Position numbers and translations under genes: made by a program. Source: Ochrobactrum sp. Q0168 (GTDB lineage Bacteria; Pseudomonadota; Alphaproteobacteria; Rhizobiales; Rhizobiaceae). Taken from it: a DNA stretch of 64,000 nt. The stretch spans positions 374,860-438,859 of the forward strand of contig NZ_JAELXQ010000001.1 of the NCBI RefSeq assembly GCF_016427605.1. Direction: 5' to 3'. The first letter of the stretch is position 1. Every line of letters begins with the position of its first letter. Below, piece after piece: positions 8,542 through 16,537 of the stretch. Below the pieces are notes generated by a model, which saw only the letters and a program-made list of their open reading frames with translations, searched no databases and was not told the origin of the DNA.

Positions 8542-9285
8542 ATGGCCTATGAGACCGATGCGCTTTTCCGTGAAGATTCCTATCTTTCAACGGCGGAGGG
8601 CAAGGTTCTCGCCATGACCGAAACCGGCGGTATTATTCTGGACCAGACGAATTTCTACGCCACCTCCGGCGGACAGCCGGGGGATATCGGCTTTTTCGAG
8701 CGCGCCGATGGATCGCGGATCGAGATTGCAGCGACCGTTACCGGCGAAAACAAGAATGAAATCGTTCATGTGCCAGCCGAAGGGCAGTCAGCGCCGACGG
8801 TCGGTGAAACGCTTGTCCTGCATATCGATTGGCCGCGTCGTTACAAGCTGATGCGCATGCACACCGCTTGCCATCTTTTGTCGGTCGCCTGTCCGTTCCC
8901 GATCACCGGTGCAGCAGTCGGCGAAGATGAAAGCCGTGTCGATTTCGATCTACCTGATCCGACCTATACGAAGGAATTCGTGACCGAAAAGATCATGGAG
9001 CTGGTTAAAGCCAACGACCCTGTTTCGATCAACTGGATCAGCGATGAAGAGTTCCTCGCCAACCCCGATATCGTGAAATCGAAGAATGTCCGCCCGCCTG
9101 TCGGGCTCGGACGCATCCGGCTCGTCGCCATTGGTGAAAATGGCGCGGTGGATTCCCAGCCATGCGGCGGCACTCATGTGTCCGAAACGCAGGAAGTAGG
9201 CGAAATCCATATCGGCAAGATCGAGAAAAAGGGCAAGGAAAACCGCCGTTTTCGTATTCGCTTCGGTGCTTTGCCAGAAGCGTGA
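8542..9285 (+). CDS. AlaX-type alanyl-tRNA editing protein
   Basis: Free-standing homologue of the alanyl-tRNA synthetase editing domain, which hydrolyses mischarged Ser- or Gly-tRNA(Ala). 247 aa. Two domains are visible: an N-terminal OB/glycine-rich part with TNFYATSGGQPGD (residues 36-48), then the HxxxH zinc motif H107-H111 (MHTACHLL), completed by C208 and H212 in PCGGTHVSE. All four metal ligands are therefore present and the enzyme should be active. The AlaRS C-Ala domain is absent, as in AlaXp. It sits directly after cysK, so it may be co-expressed with cysteine synthesis. Confidence 0.92.
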   Translation: MAYETDALFREDSYLSTAEGKVLAMTETGGIILDQTNFYATSGGQPGDIGFFERADGSRIEIAATVTGENKNEIVHVPAEGQSAPTVGETLVLHIDWPRRYKLMRMHTACHLLSVACPFPITGAAVGEDESRVDFDLPDPTYTKEFVTEKIMELVKANDPVSINWISDEEFLANPDIVKSKNVRPPVGLGRIRLVAIGENGAVDSQPCGGTHVSETQEVGEIHIGKIEKKGKENRRFRIRFGALPEA

Positions 9286-9303
9286 GCATTCAGGAGTATT
9301 ATT

Positions 9304-10158
9304 ATGGGTGAGAAAAGCGCATTCGTCGTTTCGCGCGACTGGTTGAAGGAGCGGCTTGAAAAGCCCGGCATCGCAATTGTGGATGCGTCTTGGTATCTGC
9401 CAGCGGCGGGGCGCAATGGACTGGAAGAGTATCATGCGGCGCATATTCCGGGCGCGGTCTTCTTCGATCAGGACGTGATCGCCGACAAGGATTCTGGCCT
9501 GCCGCACACCTTGCCGTCGCCGGAACTCTTCGCACAGCATGTCGGTGCGATGGGCATCACTGCCGATGAGACGATCATCGTCTATGACGGTCCGGGCATG
9601 TTTGCAGCGCCCCGCGTTTGGTGGATGTTCCGCGTCATGGGCGTCAAGAACGTGTTTGTTCTCGACGGCGGTTTCGATGGCTGGAAGGCAGCTGGCTACC
9701 CCGTAACCGACGAGCCGACGAAGATTGCGGCCACGCTTTTTACGCCTGATTTTGACGCAGCAGGCGTTGTCGATTTCGCGGAAATGCGGGAAATCGTTGA
9801 CGAACGCCGTTCACAGATCGCCGATGCGCGCGCGGCAGGACGTTTTACCGGTCAGGAAGCCGAACCGCGCGCAGGAATGCGTTCCGGTCACATGCCGGGT
9901 GCGCGTAATGTTCCCGTGGGTACGTTGTCGGAGAATGGCGAACTGAAAGACCTGGACAGTCTGCGCGCAATTTTTGACAAGGCTGGTGTCGATCTCGCCA
10001 AACCTGTCGTCACAAGTTGCGGTTCGGGCGTCACGGCGGCGGTCATCATGCTGGCGCTGGCGTCGCTCGGGCATGAGGATAACCGGCTCTATGACGGTTC
10101 ATGGAGCGAATGGGGCAGCAGGCAGGATACGCCGGTGGTGACAGGCGAAGCCGACTGA
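9304..10158 (+). CDS. sseA: 3-mercaptopyruvate/thiosulfate sulfurtransferase
   Basis: Two rhodanese domains (about 9-135 and 155-278) in 284 aa. The N-terminal domain has the structural DASWYLP and YHAAHIPGAVFFD motifs but no active-site cysteine. The C-terminal domain carries catalytic C239 in TSCGSGVTA. The CGSGVT loop is the signature of mercaptopyruvate sulfurtransferases (thiosulfate enzymes have CRxGxT), which supports SseA. It transfers sulfane sulfur to cyanide or thiols. It follows alaX by 18 bases with AGGAG before the start, and is followed two bases later by a GNAT gene. Confidence 0.94.
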   Translation: MGEKSAFVVSRDWLKERLEKPGIAIVDASWYLPAAGRNGLEEYHAAHIPGAVFFDQDVIADKDSGLPHTLPSPELFAQHVGAMGITADETIIVYDGPGMFAAPRVWWMFRVMGVKNVFVLDGGFDGWKAAGYPVTDEPTKIAATLFTPDFDAAGVVDFAEMREIVDERRSQIADARAAGRFTGQEAEPRAGMRSGHMPGARNVPVGTLSENGELKDLDSLRAIFDKAGVDLAKPVVTSCGSGVTAAVIMLALASLGHEDNRLYDGSWSEWGSRQDTPVVTGEAD

Positions 10159-10160
10159 TC

Positions 10161-10685
10161 ATGGTCGAAAAGCTGAAAGCTCGAATTACGCATCTGGAGA
10201 TGCAGACGCGACCGGCGATTTCTGTGCCGGTTCCCTCCGGTGTGCGGCTGGCCATCATGCGGGCCAGCGGCATGCCGGTGCATTTCTATCGCTATCTTTA
10301 CGAGCAGGTAGGGCGGCGGCATCACTGGATGATGCGCCGCATGCAGAGCGATGTGGAAGTGGCCAGCATTATCCACGCGGAGACGAGTGAAATCCATGTG
10401 CTTTACGCGGATGGCAATCCAGCTGGTTTTGTAGAGCTCGACCTGACGGCTATACCGGAAACAGCGGAGATCCTGTATTTTGGCCTGATGGCCGATTTTC
10501 AGGGGCGGGGACTTGGCCGGTTCTTCCTGAGCGAAGCCATTTCTGCCGCCTGGGCTCATGGCCCCCAGAAAGTCACCATCCATACCAACACGCTCGACAG
10601 TCCGCGCGCATTGCAACTCTACCAGAAGATGGGGTTTGTTGCAGTCAGTTGGTCGGAGGAAGAAGTCACGCCGTGGGTGGACTAA
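10161..10685 (+). CDS. GNAT family N-acetyltransferase
   Basis: A 174-aa acetyl-CoA-dependent acetyltransferase of unknown substrate. The acetyl-CoA pyrophosphate loop is seen as FQGRGLGRFFLSEA (Q/RxxGxG/A), after the strand FGLMAD, with NTLDSPRALQLYQKMGFV near the C-terminus as in motif B. The ATG lies two bases after the sseA stop, so translation is probably coupled to it. It is the last gene of the cysK-alaX-sseA unit and is convergent with the GGDEF gene. Confidence 0.85.
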   Translation: MVEKLKARITHLEMQTRPAISVPVPSGVRLAIMRASGMPVHFYRYLYEQVGRRHHWMMRRMQSDVEVASIIHAETSEIHVLYADGNPAGFVELDLTAIPETAEILYFGLMADFQGRGLGRFFLSEAISAAWAHGPQKVTIHTNTLDSPRALQLYQKMGFVAVSWSEEEVTPWVD

Positions 10686-10695
10686 CCATTTAAGG

Positions 10696-11484
10696 CTAGC
10701 TCCGCGCTCTTTCGCGGCCATTGTTGATTGAAACAACAGAAGCGCTCGCCAGTCGGGCGCTTTCTTCATCAAGCACCACGCAATTGCGTCCGCGCTGCTT
10801 GGCCATATAAAGGCAGCGGTCGGCACGGCTCATCACTTGCGAATTTGTCTCGGTTTTTGGAGCCGACGCCACGCCGATGCTGATCGTCAGCGGATAGACC
10901 TGATATTCTGTTGAATGAAAGGGCGTGCCTTCCACTTCGGTGCGGATGCGTTGCGCCACGCGCATACCGGTTTCACTGCTGGCGCCCGGCAGGAAGACGC
11001 AGAATTCCTCGCCGCCGATCCGCCCAACCAGATCACCTTTGCGCGTTACGTTTTGCAGGGCGAAGGCGATCAGCTTCAAAGCGCGGTCCCCGGCGCTGTG
11101 GCCGAATGTATCGTTGATGGCTTTGAAGTGGTCGGCGTCGATCACCATTAATACGCCTGTTTCAATGCGTGAGCGGCTGACTTTCATGGCATCGAACAGG
11201 GCTTCGCGGTTGAGCAATCCCGTCATATGGTCGATGCGTGAGCGCGCTTGCAGCTCAATATGTGTTCTTTCGAGCTGGGCGTAGGCATCTTTCAGCCTGT
11301 TATGCTGCCGGAAAATATAGGCGAGCGACGGAAAGGCCGTGGCGAATGGAATACCAGAGCTCAGCGCCAGCGCCAGTATACCCGGCCTTTCGCCAGAGAG
11401 AACGGCAAGGGTCCAGGTGAGGGCGACAGAAAACAGCACAACAGAAAGGGTTATCACTCCTGCTTTCCATAAGGCTGCCTTCAT
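10696..11484 (-). CDS. membrane diguanylate cyclase (GGDEF domain)
   Basis: Makes cyclic di-GMP from two GTP. 262 aa. Two membrane segments at about residues 8-30 and 35-58 place the catalytic domain in the cytoplasm. A short coiled segment (62-82) leads into the GGDEF domain, with DHMTGLLNR at 85-93, metal Asp in VIDADHFKAIND, and the active-site motif GGEEF at 157-161. The inhibitory site RxxD (R148-D151) lies five residues before GGEEF, so product feedback is expected. No extracellular sensor domain is present, only short loops. Start ATG at 11484 follows AAGGAAATG-type spacing. It appears monocistronic. Confidence 0.94.
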   Translation of the reverse strand: MKAALWKAGVITLSVVLFSVALTWTLAVLSGERPGILALALSSGIPFATAFPSLAYIFRQHNRLKDAYAQLERTHIELQARSRIDHMTGLLNREALFDAMKVSRSRIETGVLMVIDADHFKAINDTFGHSAGDRALKLIAFALQNVTRKGDLVGRIGGEEFCVFLPGASSETGMRVAQRIRTEVEGTPFHSTEYQVYPLTISIGVASAPKTETNSQVMSRADRCLYMAKQRGRNCVVLDEESARLASASVVSINNGRERARS

Positions 11485-11844
11485 TTCCTTGCTCCCCGTC
11501 CCCGGATCAGGATTATTTATTTGTCGCTCGAAACCTTACGTTTAAGGGAGCAATTGACTGGACGGCTTATAAGAGCATCTGCTCGTCAGGAAAAGATGCC
11601 AAAAGTCATGGGTGCAACTTTTTCACGAACCGTTTCATGAAAGACACAATTTAGGGTTTCAAAACCTAGAGCTGATCAAGACAAAAATCAAAAAAGAGCG
11701 GGGGATATATCGGGATTTTCGAATAATCTAACCGAATAATGTAATGGCTAACATAAGGGAAGGACCGAGACAACCATAGAGTAGTTTCAGCGAAAGTTGA
11801 ATCGCCGGAGCGGCCCTAATGTTTTGCTTTTCACGCAGGCGACG
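11485..11844. other. non-coding stretch between the GGDEF gene and a small membrane gene
   Basis: I see no gene, RNA family or repeat in this part. It is moderately AT-rich and should contain the promoter of the GGDEF gene near its left end. Confidence 0.4.
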
Positions 11845-11900
11845 GAGACGAGCTTTTCGAAGCGCGCGGATGGCCAGGACGCTTCGAATGAACTCGTCTC
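11845..11900 (-). terminator. long two-part hairpin, possible terminator or RNA end
   Basis: Outer arms GAGACGAG (11845-11852) and CTCGTCTC (11893-11900) enclose inner arms TTCGAAGCG (11856-11864) and CGCTTCGAA (11880-11888), separated by a small asymmetric internal loop. It lies about 70 bases past the stop of the minus-strand membrane gene. There is no clear T-run, so termination is inference. Confidence 0.4.
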
Positions 11901-11972
11901 ATCACTAGTGTTGACTTACGATAAGTGCATTACTTGGGAGATTTTGGGTGTGAATTGAAAGGGTAATAGTCG

Positions 11973-12134
11973 TCAGAAGACAGCGAGATACTTCAGTAGT
12001 GAGATGATGCCGATAATGATCACGATAACCTGAGCGATCTGCTTCACCTTCGCATCCAGCGGCAGCATGTTGATGAGATAAAGCACAAGGAAGATAACAA
12101 GAATTGTTATCAGAAGGCCGATGAGGATTGACAT
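11973..12134 (-). CDS. small membrane protein, Thivi_2564-like
   Basis: A 53-aa protein beginning MSILIGLLITILVIFLVLYL. Two hydrophobic helices (about 3-22 and 34-51) are separated by a short polar LPLDAKVKQ link. This matches the small two-helix Thivi_2564 family of unknown function as I remember it. The open frame extends upstream to 12257, but the upstream part has no hydrophobic pattern or ribosome site. AAGGG precedes the ATG at 12134. Often such proteins are stress-induced, but nothing here shows it. Confidence 0.7.
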   Translation of the reverse strand: MSILIGLLITILVIFLVLYLINMLPLDAKVKQIAQVIVIIIGIISLLKYLAVF

Positions 12135-12344
12135 AGCTGTTCTGACCCTTACTGGAACGGCGCTGTTGTTCTCACTGTCTGACCGCCGCTCCTCCTGGAC
12201 GCCAGACTGAACGTTACACGAAAAGACTGGTGCACGAGTCCAATCCTTTCGCAGCATTCTCGTTTCCCATTGGAAAACGATATGCCGGATAACGTTTCGA
12301 CGTGGAGAAAGTTCCGCTCAAACCGCGAGCGGGTACAGGGCGAG

Positions 12345-12372
12345 GGGGACCGGATTTGGAAATCGGGTCCCC
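12345..12372 (-). terminator. hairpin just after the CoA-transferase gene
   Basis: Thirteen-position arms GGGGACCGGATTT (12345-12357) and AAATCGGGTCCCC (12360-12372) pair with one G-G mismatch. It is 12 bases past the CoA-transferase stop on the minus strand; no T-run follows. Confidence 0.5.
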
Positions 12373-12383
12373 GATGGGGATAC

Positions 12384-13877
12384 TTATCCAAGCTTCATGG
12401 TGCCGCTTTGACGACGGCGTGAATGCCAGCTGAAAGCTTCTTCCAGAAGGTGCGGCGTGTGACCGCCACGAGCGCAGGCGCGCTCGAAATAATCATTGAG
12501 CAGATCGCGATAATCCGGATGCGCGCAATTGTCGATGATGACGCGGGCGCGCTCGCGCGGTGCAAGGCCGCGCAGGTCGGCAAGACCCTGCTCGGTTACC
12601 AGAATATCGACGTCGTGTTCGGTGTGATCCACATGGCTGACCATCGGCACAATGGAGGAGATGGCGCCACTCTTGGCTTCAGACTTGCTGACGAAAATGG
12701 ATATATAGGCATTGCGTGCGAAATCACCAGAGCCGCCAATACCATTCATCATATGCGTGCCATCGACATGGGTGGAATTCACATTGCCATAAATATCAAA
12801 CTCAAGCGCCGTGTTAATGCCGATAATACCGAGACGGCGGATGACTTCGGGGTGGTTGCTGATTTCCTGCGGACGCAGAATCAGCTTGTCGCGATAGCGG
12901 TCGATATTGTTGAAGACGCGCTCGCCGACTGCCGGGCTGAGCGTGATCGACGCGCCGGAGGCGTAGTCCAGTTTTCCGGCATCGAAAAGCTCGAACGTGC
13001 TGTCCTGCAGCACTTCGCTATACATGCGCAGATTGTGGAAAGGGCTGTCGACAAAGCCGTTGAGGACCGCATTTGCAATGGTGCCAATACCGGCCTGCAG
13101 CGGGTTCAGCGTCAGATCAAGACGACCATGCGCCACTTCGTCTTTCAGGAAATCGATCAGGTGGCCGGCAATGGCAATCGTTTCGCTGTCGGCTGGCTCG
13201 ACCGTAGAGGCGCTGTCATTTTCCTGGGTGATGACGATACCGGCGATCTTCTCGACCGGGATCGGAATATAGGGCAGGCCGACACGGCTGTCGCAGGCCG
13301 TAACCGGGATAGGATCGCGGGTAGGGCGCTTGGTCGGGATATAAATATCGTGCAGACCTTCCAGCGCCATTGGCTGGTTGAGATTGACCTCGACGATCAC
13401 CTTGTCGGCCAGAATGGCGAAGCTTGCCGAATTGCCGACAGAGGTGGTGGGGATGATGCCGCCGCTTTCGGTGATCGCCAGAGCTTCCACAACGGCATAG
13501 TCGATCGGACCGATCTGGTTGGAACGCAACTGCTCAACTGTCTCAGACAAATGCTGATCGATGAACATGACCTCGCCGCGATTGATAGCGGAACGCAGGG
13601 TGCGGTCGACTTGAAACGGCATACGGCGCGCAAGAACATGCGCTTCCGTCAGGATTTTGTCGACGTCGTGTCCGAGCGAGGCGCCGGTAATCAGCGTGAT
13701 CTGAAAAGGATCGGTTGCCGCACGCGCGGCCATGGCGACCGGAACAGCCTTGGCGTCACCGGCGCGGGTAAAGCCGCTCATGCCGACGATCATGCCATCC
13801 TTAATGAGGCTAGCTGCCTGCTCAGGCGTGATGATCTTCTCTCGCAGCGAAGCGTTTCGAATACGTGCTTCCAACAT
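12384..13877 (-). CDS. acetyl-CoA hydrolase/transferase family, probable succinyl-CoA:acetate or propionyl-CoA:succinate CoA-transferase
   Basis: A 497-aa cytoplasmic enzyme moving CoA between acyl groups. The N-terminal MIVGMSGFTRAGDAKAVP and the central NSASFAILADKVIVEVN are typical of the Ach1/Cat1/AarC family. E288 in YSEVLQD lies near where the catalytic glutamate of AarC-type enzymes is expected (position about 294), and the glycine-rich GIGGSGDFARNA loop is present near 400. Length fits AarC/ScpC (about 500 aa) rather than two-subunit transferases. Substrate preference cannot be decided from the sequence. It is monocistronic and divergent from the channel gene at 14295. Confidence 0.9.
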   Translation of the reverse strand: MLEARIRNASLREKIITPEQAASLIKDGMIVGMSGFTRAGDAKAVPVAMAARAATDPFQITLITGASLGHDVDKILTEAHVLARRMPFQVDRTLRSAINRGEVMFIDQHLSETVEQLRSNQIGPIDYAVVEALAITESGGIIPTTSVGNSASFAILADKVIVEVNLNQPMALEGLHDIYIPTKRPTRDPIPVTACDSRVGLPYIPIPVEKIAGIVITQENDSASTVEPADSETIAIAGHLIDFLKDEVAHGRLDLTLNPLQAGIGTIANAVLNGFVDSPFHNLRMYSEVLQDSTFELFDAGKLDYASGASITLSPAVGERVFNNIDRYRDKLILRPQEISNHPEVIRRLGIIGINTALEFDIYGNVNSTHVDGTHMMNGIGGSGDFARNAYISIFVSKSEAKSGAISSIVPMVSHVDHTEHDVDILVTEQGLADLRGLAPRERARVIIDNCAHPDYRDLLNDYFERACARGGHTPHLLEEAFSWHSRRRQSGTMKLG

Positions 13878-14294
13878 CTATAACTCTACCTTCTATCCCA
13901 TCCAGCCAGCGGGCCGGGAGTGCCCGTTCAATATGCGCTATGACCGAAAATGCCGGTCAGGAACGCGAGCGCTGGAACCCATGTCGGGTCATACAACATG
14001 TATAAGATGATTACATGCTGCTTTGGTCTTAGTCCGTTCAGGGCTCCGTACACTTTTTACTCATTCTCATGATGCAGGCAGTGGGGGAATGATTTTAATC
14101 AAGCGTCGAATTTGTCAATCACGCAAGAGATCAAAGGCCCGACCAGTCACGACCTAAGCGTCGGTCCGATCAGGTTTTTCGCATTCGTTATCTTAATATA
14201 ATTAGATATTACTTATATTGATTAAAAATAAAACAAATATAGTTGCAATATACATTTCAATCCATCATATTAAATTGACAACAGGGTGGGGGAT
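13878..14294. other. divergent promoter region, AT-rich right half
   Basis: This 417-base gap separates the CoA-transferase and channel genes. Bases about 14170-14290 are strikingly AT-rich for this genome (long runs of AAT, TTA and ATA) and continue into the first codons of the channel gene. That suggests a promoter or a silencer-bound segment. No repeat or RNA recognised. Confidence 0.45.
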
Positions 14295-15377
14295 ATGAAT
14301 ATATTATTATATAATTTATATTATCGACTAATATCCATTCTCTTTTTCGTTTTGTTTCTGTTGACGATTTGCGCAAATGCTTATGCGCAAGGGCCGTCAC
14401 AAGCCCCAAAGCCTGTGCAGGTTGGCGTGTATGTCAGCGAACCTTTCGTCAACAATGAGGGCAGTAGGCAGAACATCGCCGCACGCCTGAATATTGCATC
14501 GCATTATGTGGAATTTCAGAACTACGGCGCGCTGATGAAGGCGGTTTCGGAAGGCACAGTCGATGCAGCCGTTACCAATCTGACCATCACCGAAAGCCGG
14601 GCTGAGGTCGCCGATTTTACCTATCCATGGTTTGATGCCGGTCTGCGTATCATGGTGCATACCCAGGCCGGAACCGGATGGGATGACCTTATCGGACGCC
14701 TCGACCGCGCTGGCCATCTGACCACCTATGGCTGGATTCTGGGCATTCTGCTTGCGGCAACGGTGCTTCTGACACTGTTCGACAGACGCTTTGATGAGAG
14801 CTTTCCAAAGCGCTGGCGAGAAGGGTTGGCAGAGAGCTTCCATCACGTGGTTTCGATTGCGACTTCCGGCAAAACCTCACGCAAAAATCTGTTTGGGTGG
14901 ATTGGGCGTATCTGGCAAACCTTCTGGATGGTCTTCGGTATCGCCATCATTGCCTATGTCACATCATCGATCACCAGCGTGATGACCTTGGCGCATATCG
15001 ACAACAGGGTATCGAACCTGAGCGACCTCCAGAGAAAATCCGTCGGGGTGCGAACCGGAAGCGTTGCAGAACAGTTTCTGAAATCACGATCCATCGCCAC
15101 GGTTTCGTTCGATCATTTGCCGGAAGCTGTTGCAGCGCTCGTGAATGACGAGATCGCAGCAATCGTCGCTGATGGTCCTGTGCTCGAATATTACATGCAT
15201 CAGCATATTGATCAGCCGCTTGATCTAGCCGGTGGTTCATTCAGCCCAGACAAATATGGATTTGCATTTCCGCGTCACAGCGAACTAGTCCAGCCCGCCA
15301 GCGTGGCTATCATCAGTCTGCATGAAAGCGAGGAGATCGCGAAGCTCAGGACCAAATATCTCGGCGAGGCGAAGTGA
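14295..15377 (+). CDS. prokaryotic ionotropic glutamate receptor-like protein (ligand-binding lobes plus two-helix pore)
   Basis: A 360-aa protein with the layout of GluR0-type channels. Signal peptide 1-32 (ending ANAYAQ), first part of the ligand lobe 40-125, TM1 143-162, re-entrant loop about 176-200, TM2 206-232, then the second lobe segment 240-345. The ligand motif TITESRAEVADFTYPW (97-112) contains the Arg (R102) that binds the amino-acid carboxylate, and D293 in VADGPV is a candidate amino-group ligand. TM2 ends in AYVTSSITSV, comparable to the receptor SYTANLAAF gate. The pore loop reads SIATSGKTSRKN, without the TVGYG filter of GluR0. The first lobe also seems about 10-18 residues short between FVNNEG and NIAARLN. 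GGGGG precedes the ATG at 14295. Function as a channel is inference. Confidence 0.82.
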   Translation: MNILLYNLYYRLISILFFVLFLLTICANAYAQGPSQAPKPVQVGVYVSEPFVNNEGSRQNIAARLNIASHYVEFQNYGALMKAVSEGTVDAAVTNLTITESRAEVADFTYPWFDAGLRIMVHTQAGTGWDDLIGRLDRAGHLTTYGWILGILLAATVLLTLFDRRFDESFPKRWREGLAESFHHVVSIATSGKTSRKNLFGWIGRIWQTFWMVFGIAIIAYVTSSITSVMTLAHIDNRVSNLSDLQRKSVGVRTGSVAEQFLKSRSIATVSFDHLPEAVAALVNDEIAAIVADGPVLEYYMHQHIDQPLDLAGGSFSPDKYGFAFPRHSELVQPASVAIISLHESEEIAKLRTKYLGEAK

Positions 15378-15631
15378 GCGAGGGCACGAAGCGCTTATGG
15401 CTTCTTACGTTTCGAAGTGAACGATATGCCGTCGGCATCATGCTCATACCGCCGGTCAGATCCGTATCGCCATCGTGGGACGGTCGCACTTCAAGCTAGA
15501 ACCCACCCCGGCTATATATATGGATCACATAAGATAGATTATGGAACAATCCTGCAAGCATCCGGATCGCCGCCAAGTGCAGTTAGGCGATAAACCCTGA
15601 AACAGATGTTTGCGCCAATAATGGCTCAATG

Positions 15632-15655
15632 AGCGCGGTTTAGGTAAACCGCGCT
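15632..15655 (-). terminator. perfect hairpin after the methyltransferase gene
   Basis: Eleven-bp arms AGCGCGGTTTA (15632-15642) and TAAACCGCGCT (15645-15655) lie 11 bases past the methyltransferase stop. No T-run. The rest of the gap 15378-15666 shows nothing else. Confidence 0.5.
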
Positions 15656-15666
15656 GCGCCGAAATG

Positions 15667-16497
15667 TCAGCGACGTCGTGCGACGTAAAGATGTCCGGGA
15701 ACCGGCGATCCTTGTTCGCTGCGCACGGTGATGTTTTCACAGCGGATGCAGTCCATGCCGTGCGCATCCAGCATTGCCGTCACGTATGATTTGGCATGCG
15801 CGAAACGCTGATAATCACCGACCATAAACGCCCGGCCCGCGAAGCGCGTGTCGTCCTGCGTTTCACTTGAGAAGCCAAAATAGCCGTCCGGCTCGAGCTG
15901 CGTCGCCACGCCAGCAAAGAAACGGTCCAGCTCACCCATGTAAGGCAGCACATCCGTCGCCACGATCAGGTCCCAATTGTCCTCGGCAGTAGTTTCCAGA
16001 AAGCGCACAGCTTCGCCGACAAACAGCGCGTCGTAATCGCCTTTTTCAAAAGCGACTTCGATCATGTTTTCAGAAATATCGACGCCCGTCTTGTGCGTCG
16101 CCATATCATCGAGCGCATCGGCGGAAAGGCCCGTGCCGCAACCAAGATCAAGCATACGATCACGATGAAACTCGTCATCGATCTCCAGCAATATTTCGCG
16201 CAATTGCAGCGGCACGTCATAGCCAAGCTGGTCCACCAGAATCGTGTCGAACATTTCCGCGTGCTGGTCGAACAACGTCGCCACATAAGCATCGGGCGCC
16301 TTCAGCGGAACAGCGCCGCGTCCCATGCTGGCAAGGCGCACTGCCGCGCCGCCATGATCGTCGGGGTCGATGGCCAGAACTTCTTCATAGGCTTTCGCAG
16401 CGCCGTCGAAATCGCCAGCCTTTTCAAGCGCAAGCGCACGATCATAGGCTTCCGCCAGAGCGTCCTCATCGAAGGATTTGTCGTCAGTCTGCGCCAT
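15667..16497 (-). CDS. TPR-containing class I SAM-dependent methyltransferase
   Basis: A 276-aa protein starting MAQTDDKSFDEDALAEAYDR. A single tetratricopeptide-like helix pair (about 12-47, KAGDFDGAAKAYEEVLAIDP) precedes a Rossmann methyltransferase domain. SAM motif I is MLDLGCGTGLSADAL and the acidic motif II is KTGVDIS; LIVATDVLPYMGEL is motif IV. The substrate is unknown; similar Rhizobiales proteins are annotated only as methyltransferases. The ATG at 16497 has AAAAGG nine bases upstream; the longer frame to 16566 would overlap the end of the transporter gene and lacks a better start. It lies 40 bases after that gene, so the two may be co-transcribed. Confidence 0.85.
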   Translation of the reverse strand: MAQTDDKSFDEDALAEAYDRALALEKAGDFDGAAKAYEEVLAIDPDDHGGAAVRLASMGRGAVPLKAPDAYVATLFDQHAEMFDTILVDQLGYDVPLQLREILLEIDDEFHRDRMLDLGCGTGLSADALDDMATHKTGVDISENMIEVAFEKGDYDALFVGEAVRFLETTAEDNWDLIVATDVLPYMGELDRFFAGVATQLEPDGYFGFSSETQDDTRFAGRAFMVGDYQRFAHAKSYVTAMLDAHGMDCIRCENITVRSEQGSPVPGHLYVARRR

Positions 16498-16537
16498 TGC
16501 CTTATGCCTTTTCAAAGTCTGTATTCGTTCGGGCAGC

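Noticed and set aside
12423..13883. 486-codon plus-strand frame opposite the CoA-transferase
   Set aside because: Antisense artefact of high GC codon bias; the composition is rich in Arg, His and Asp and no motif is seen.
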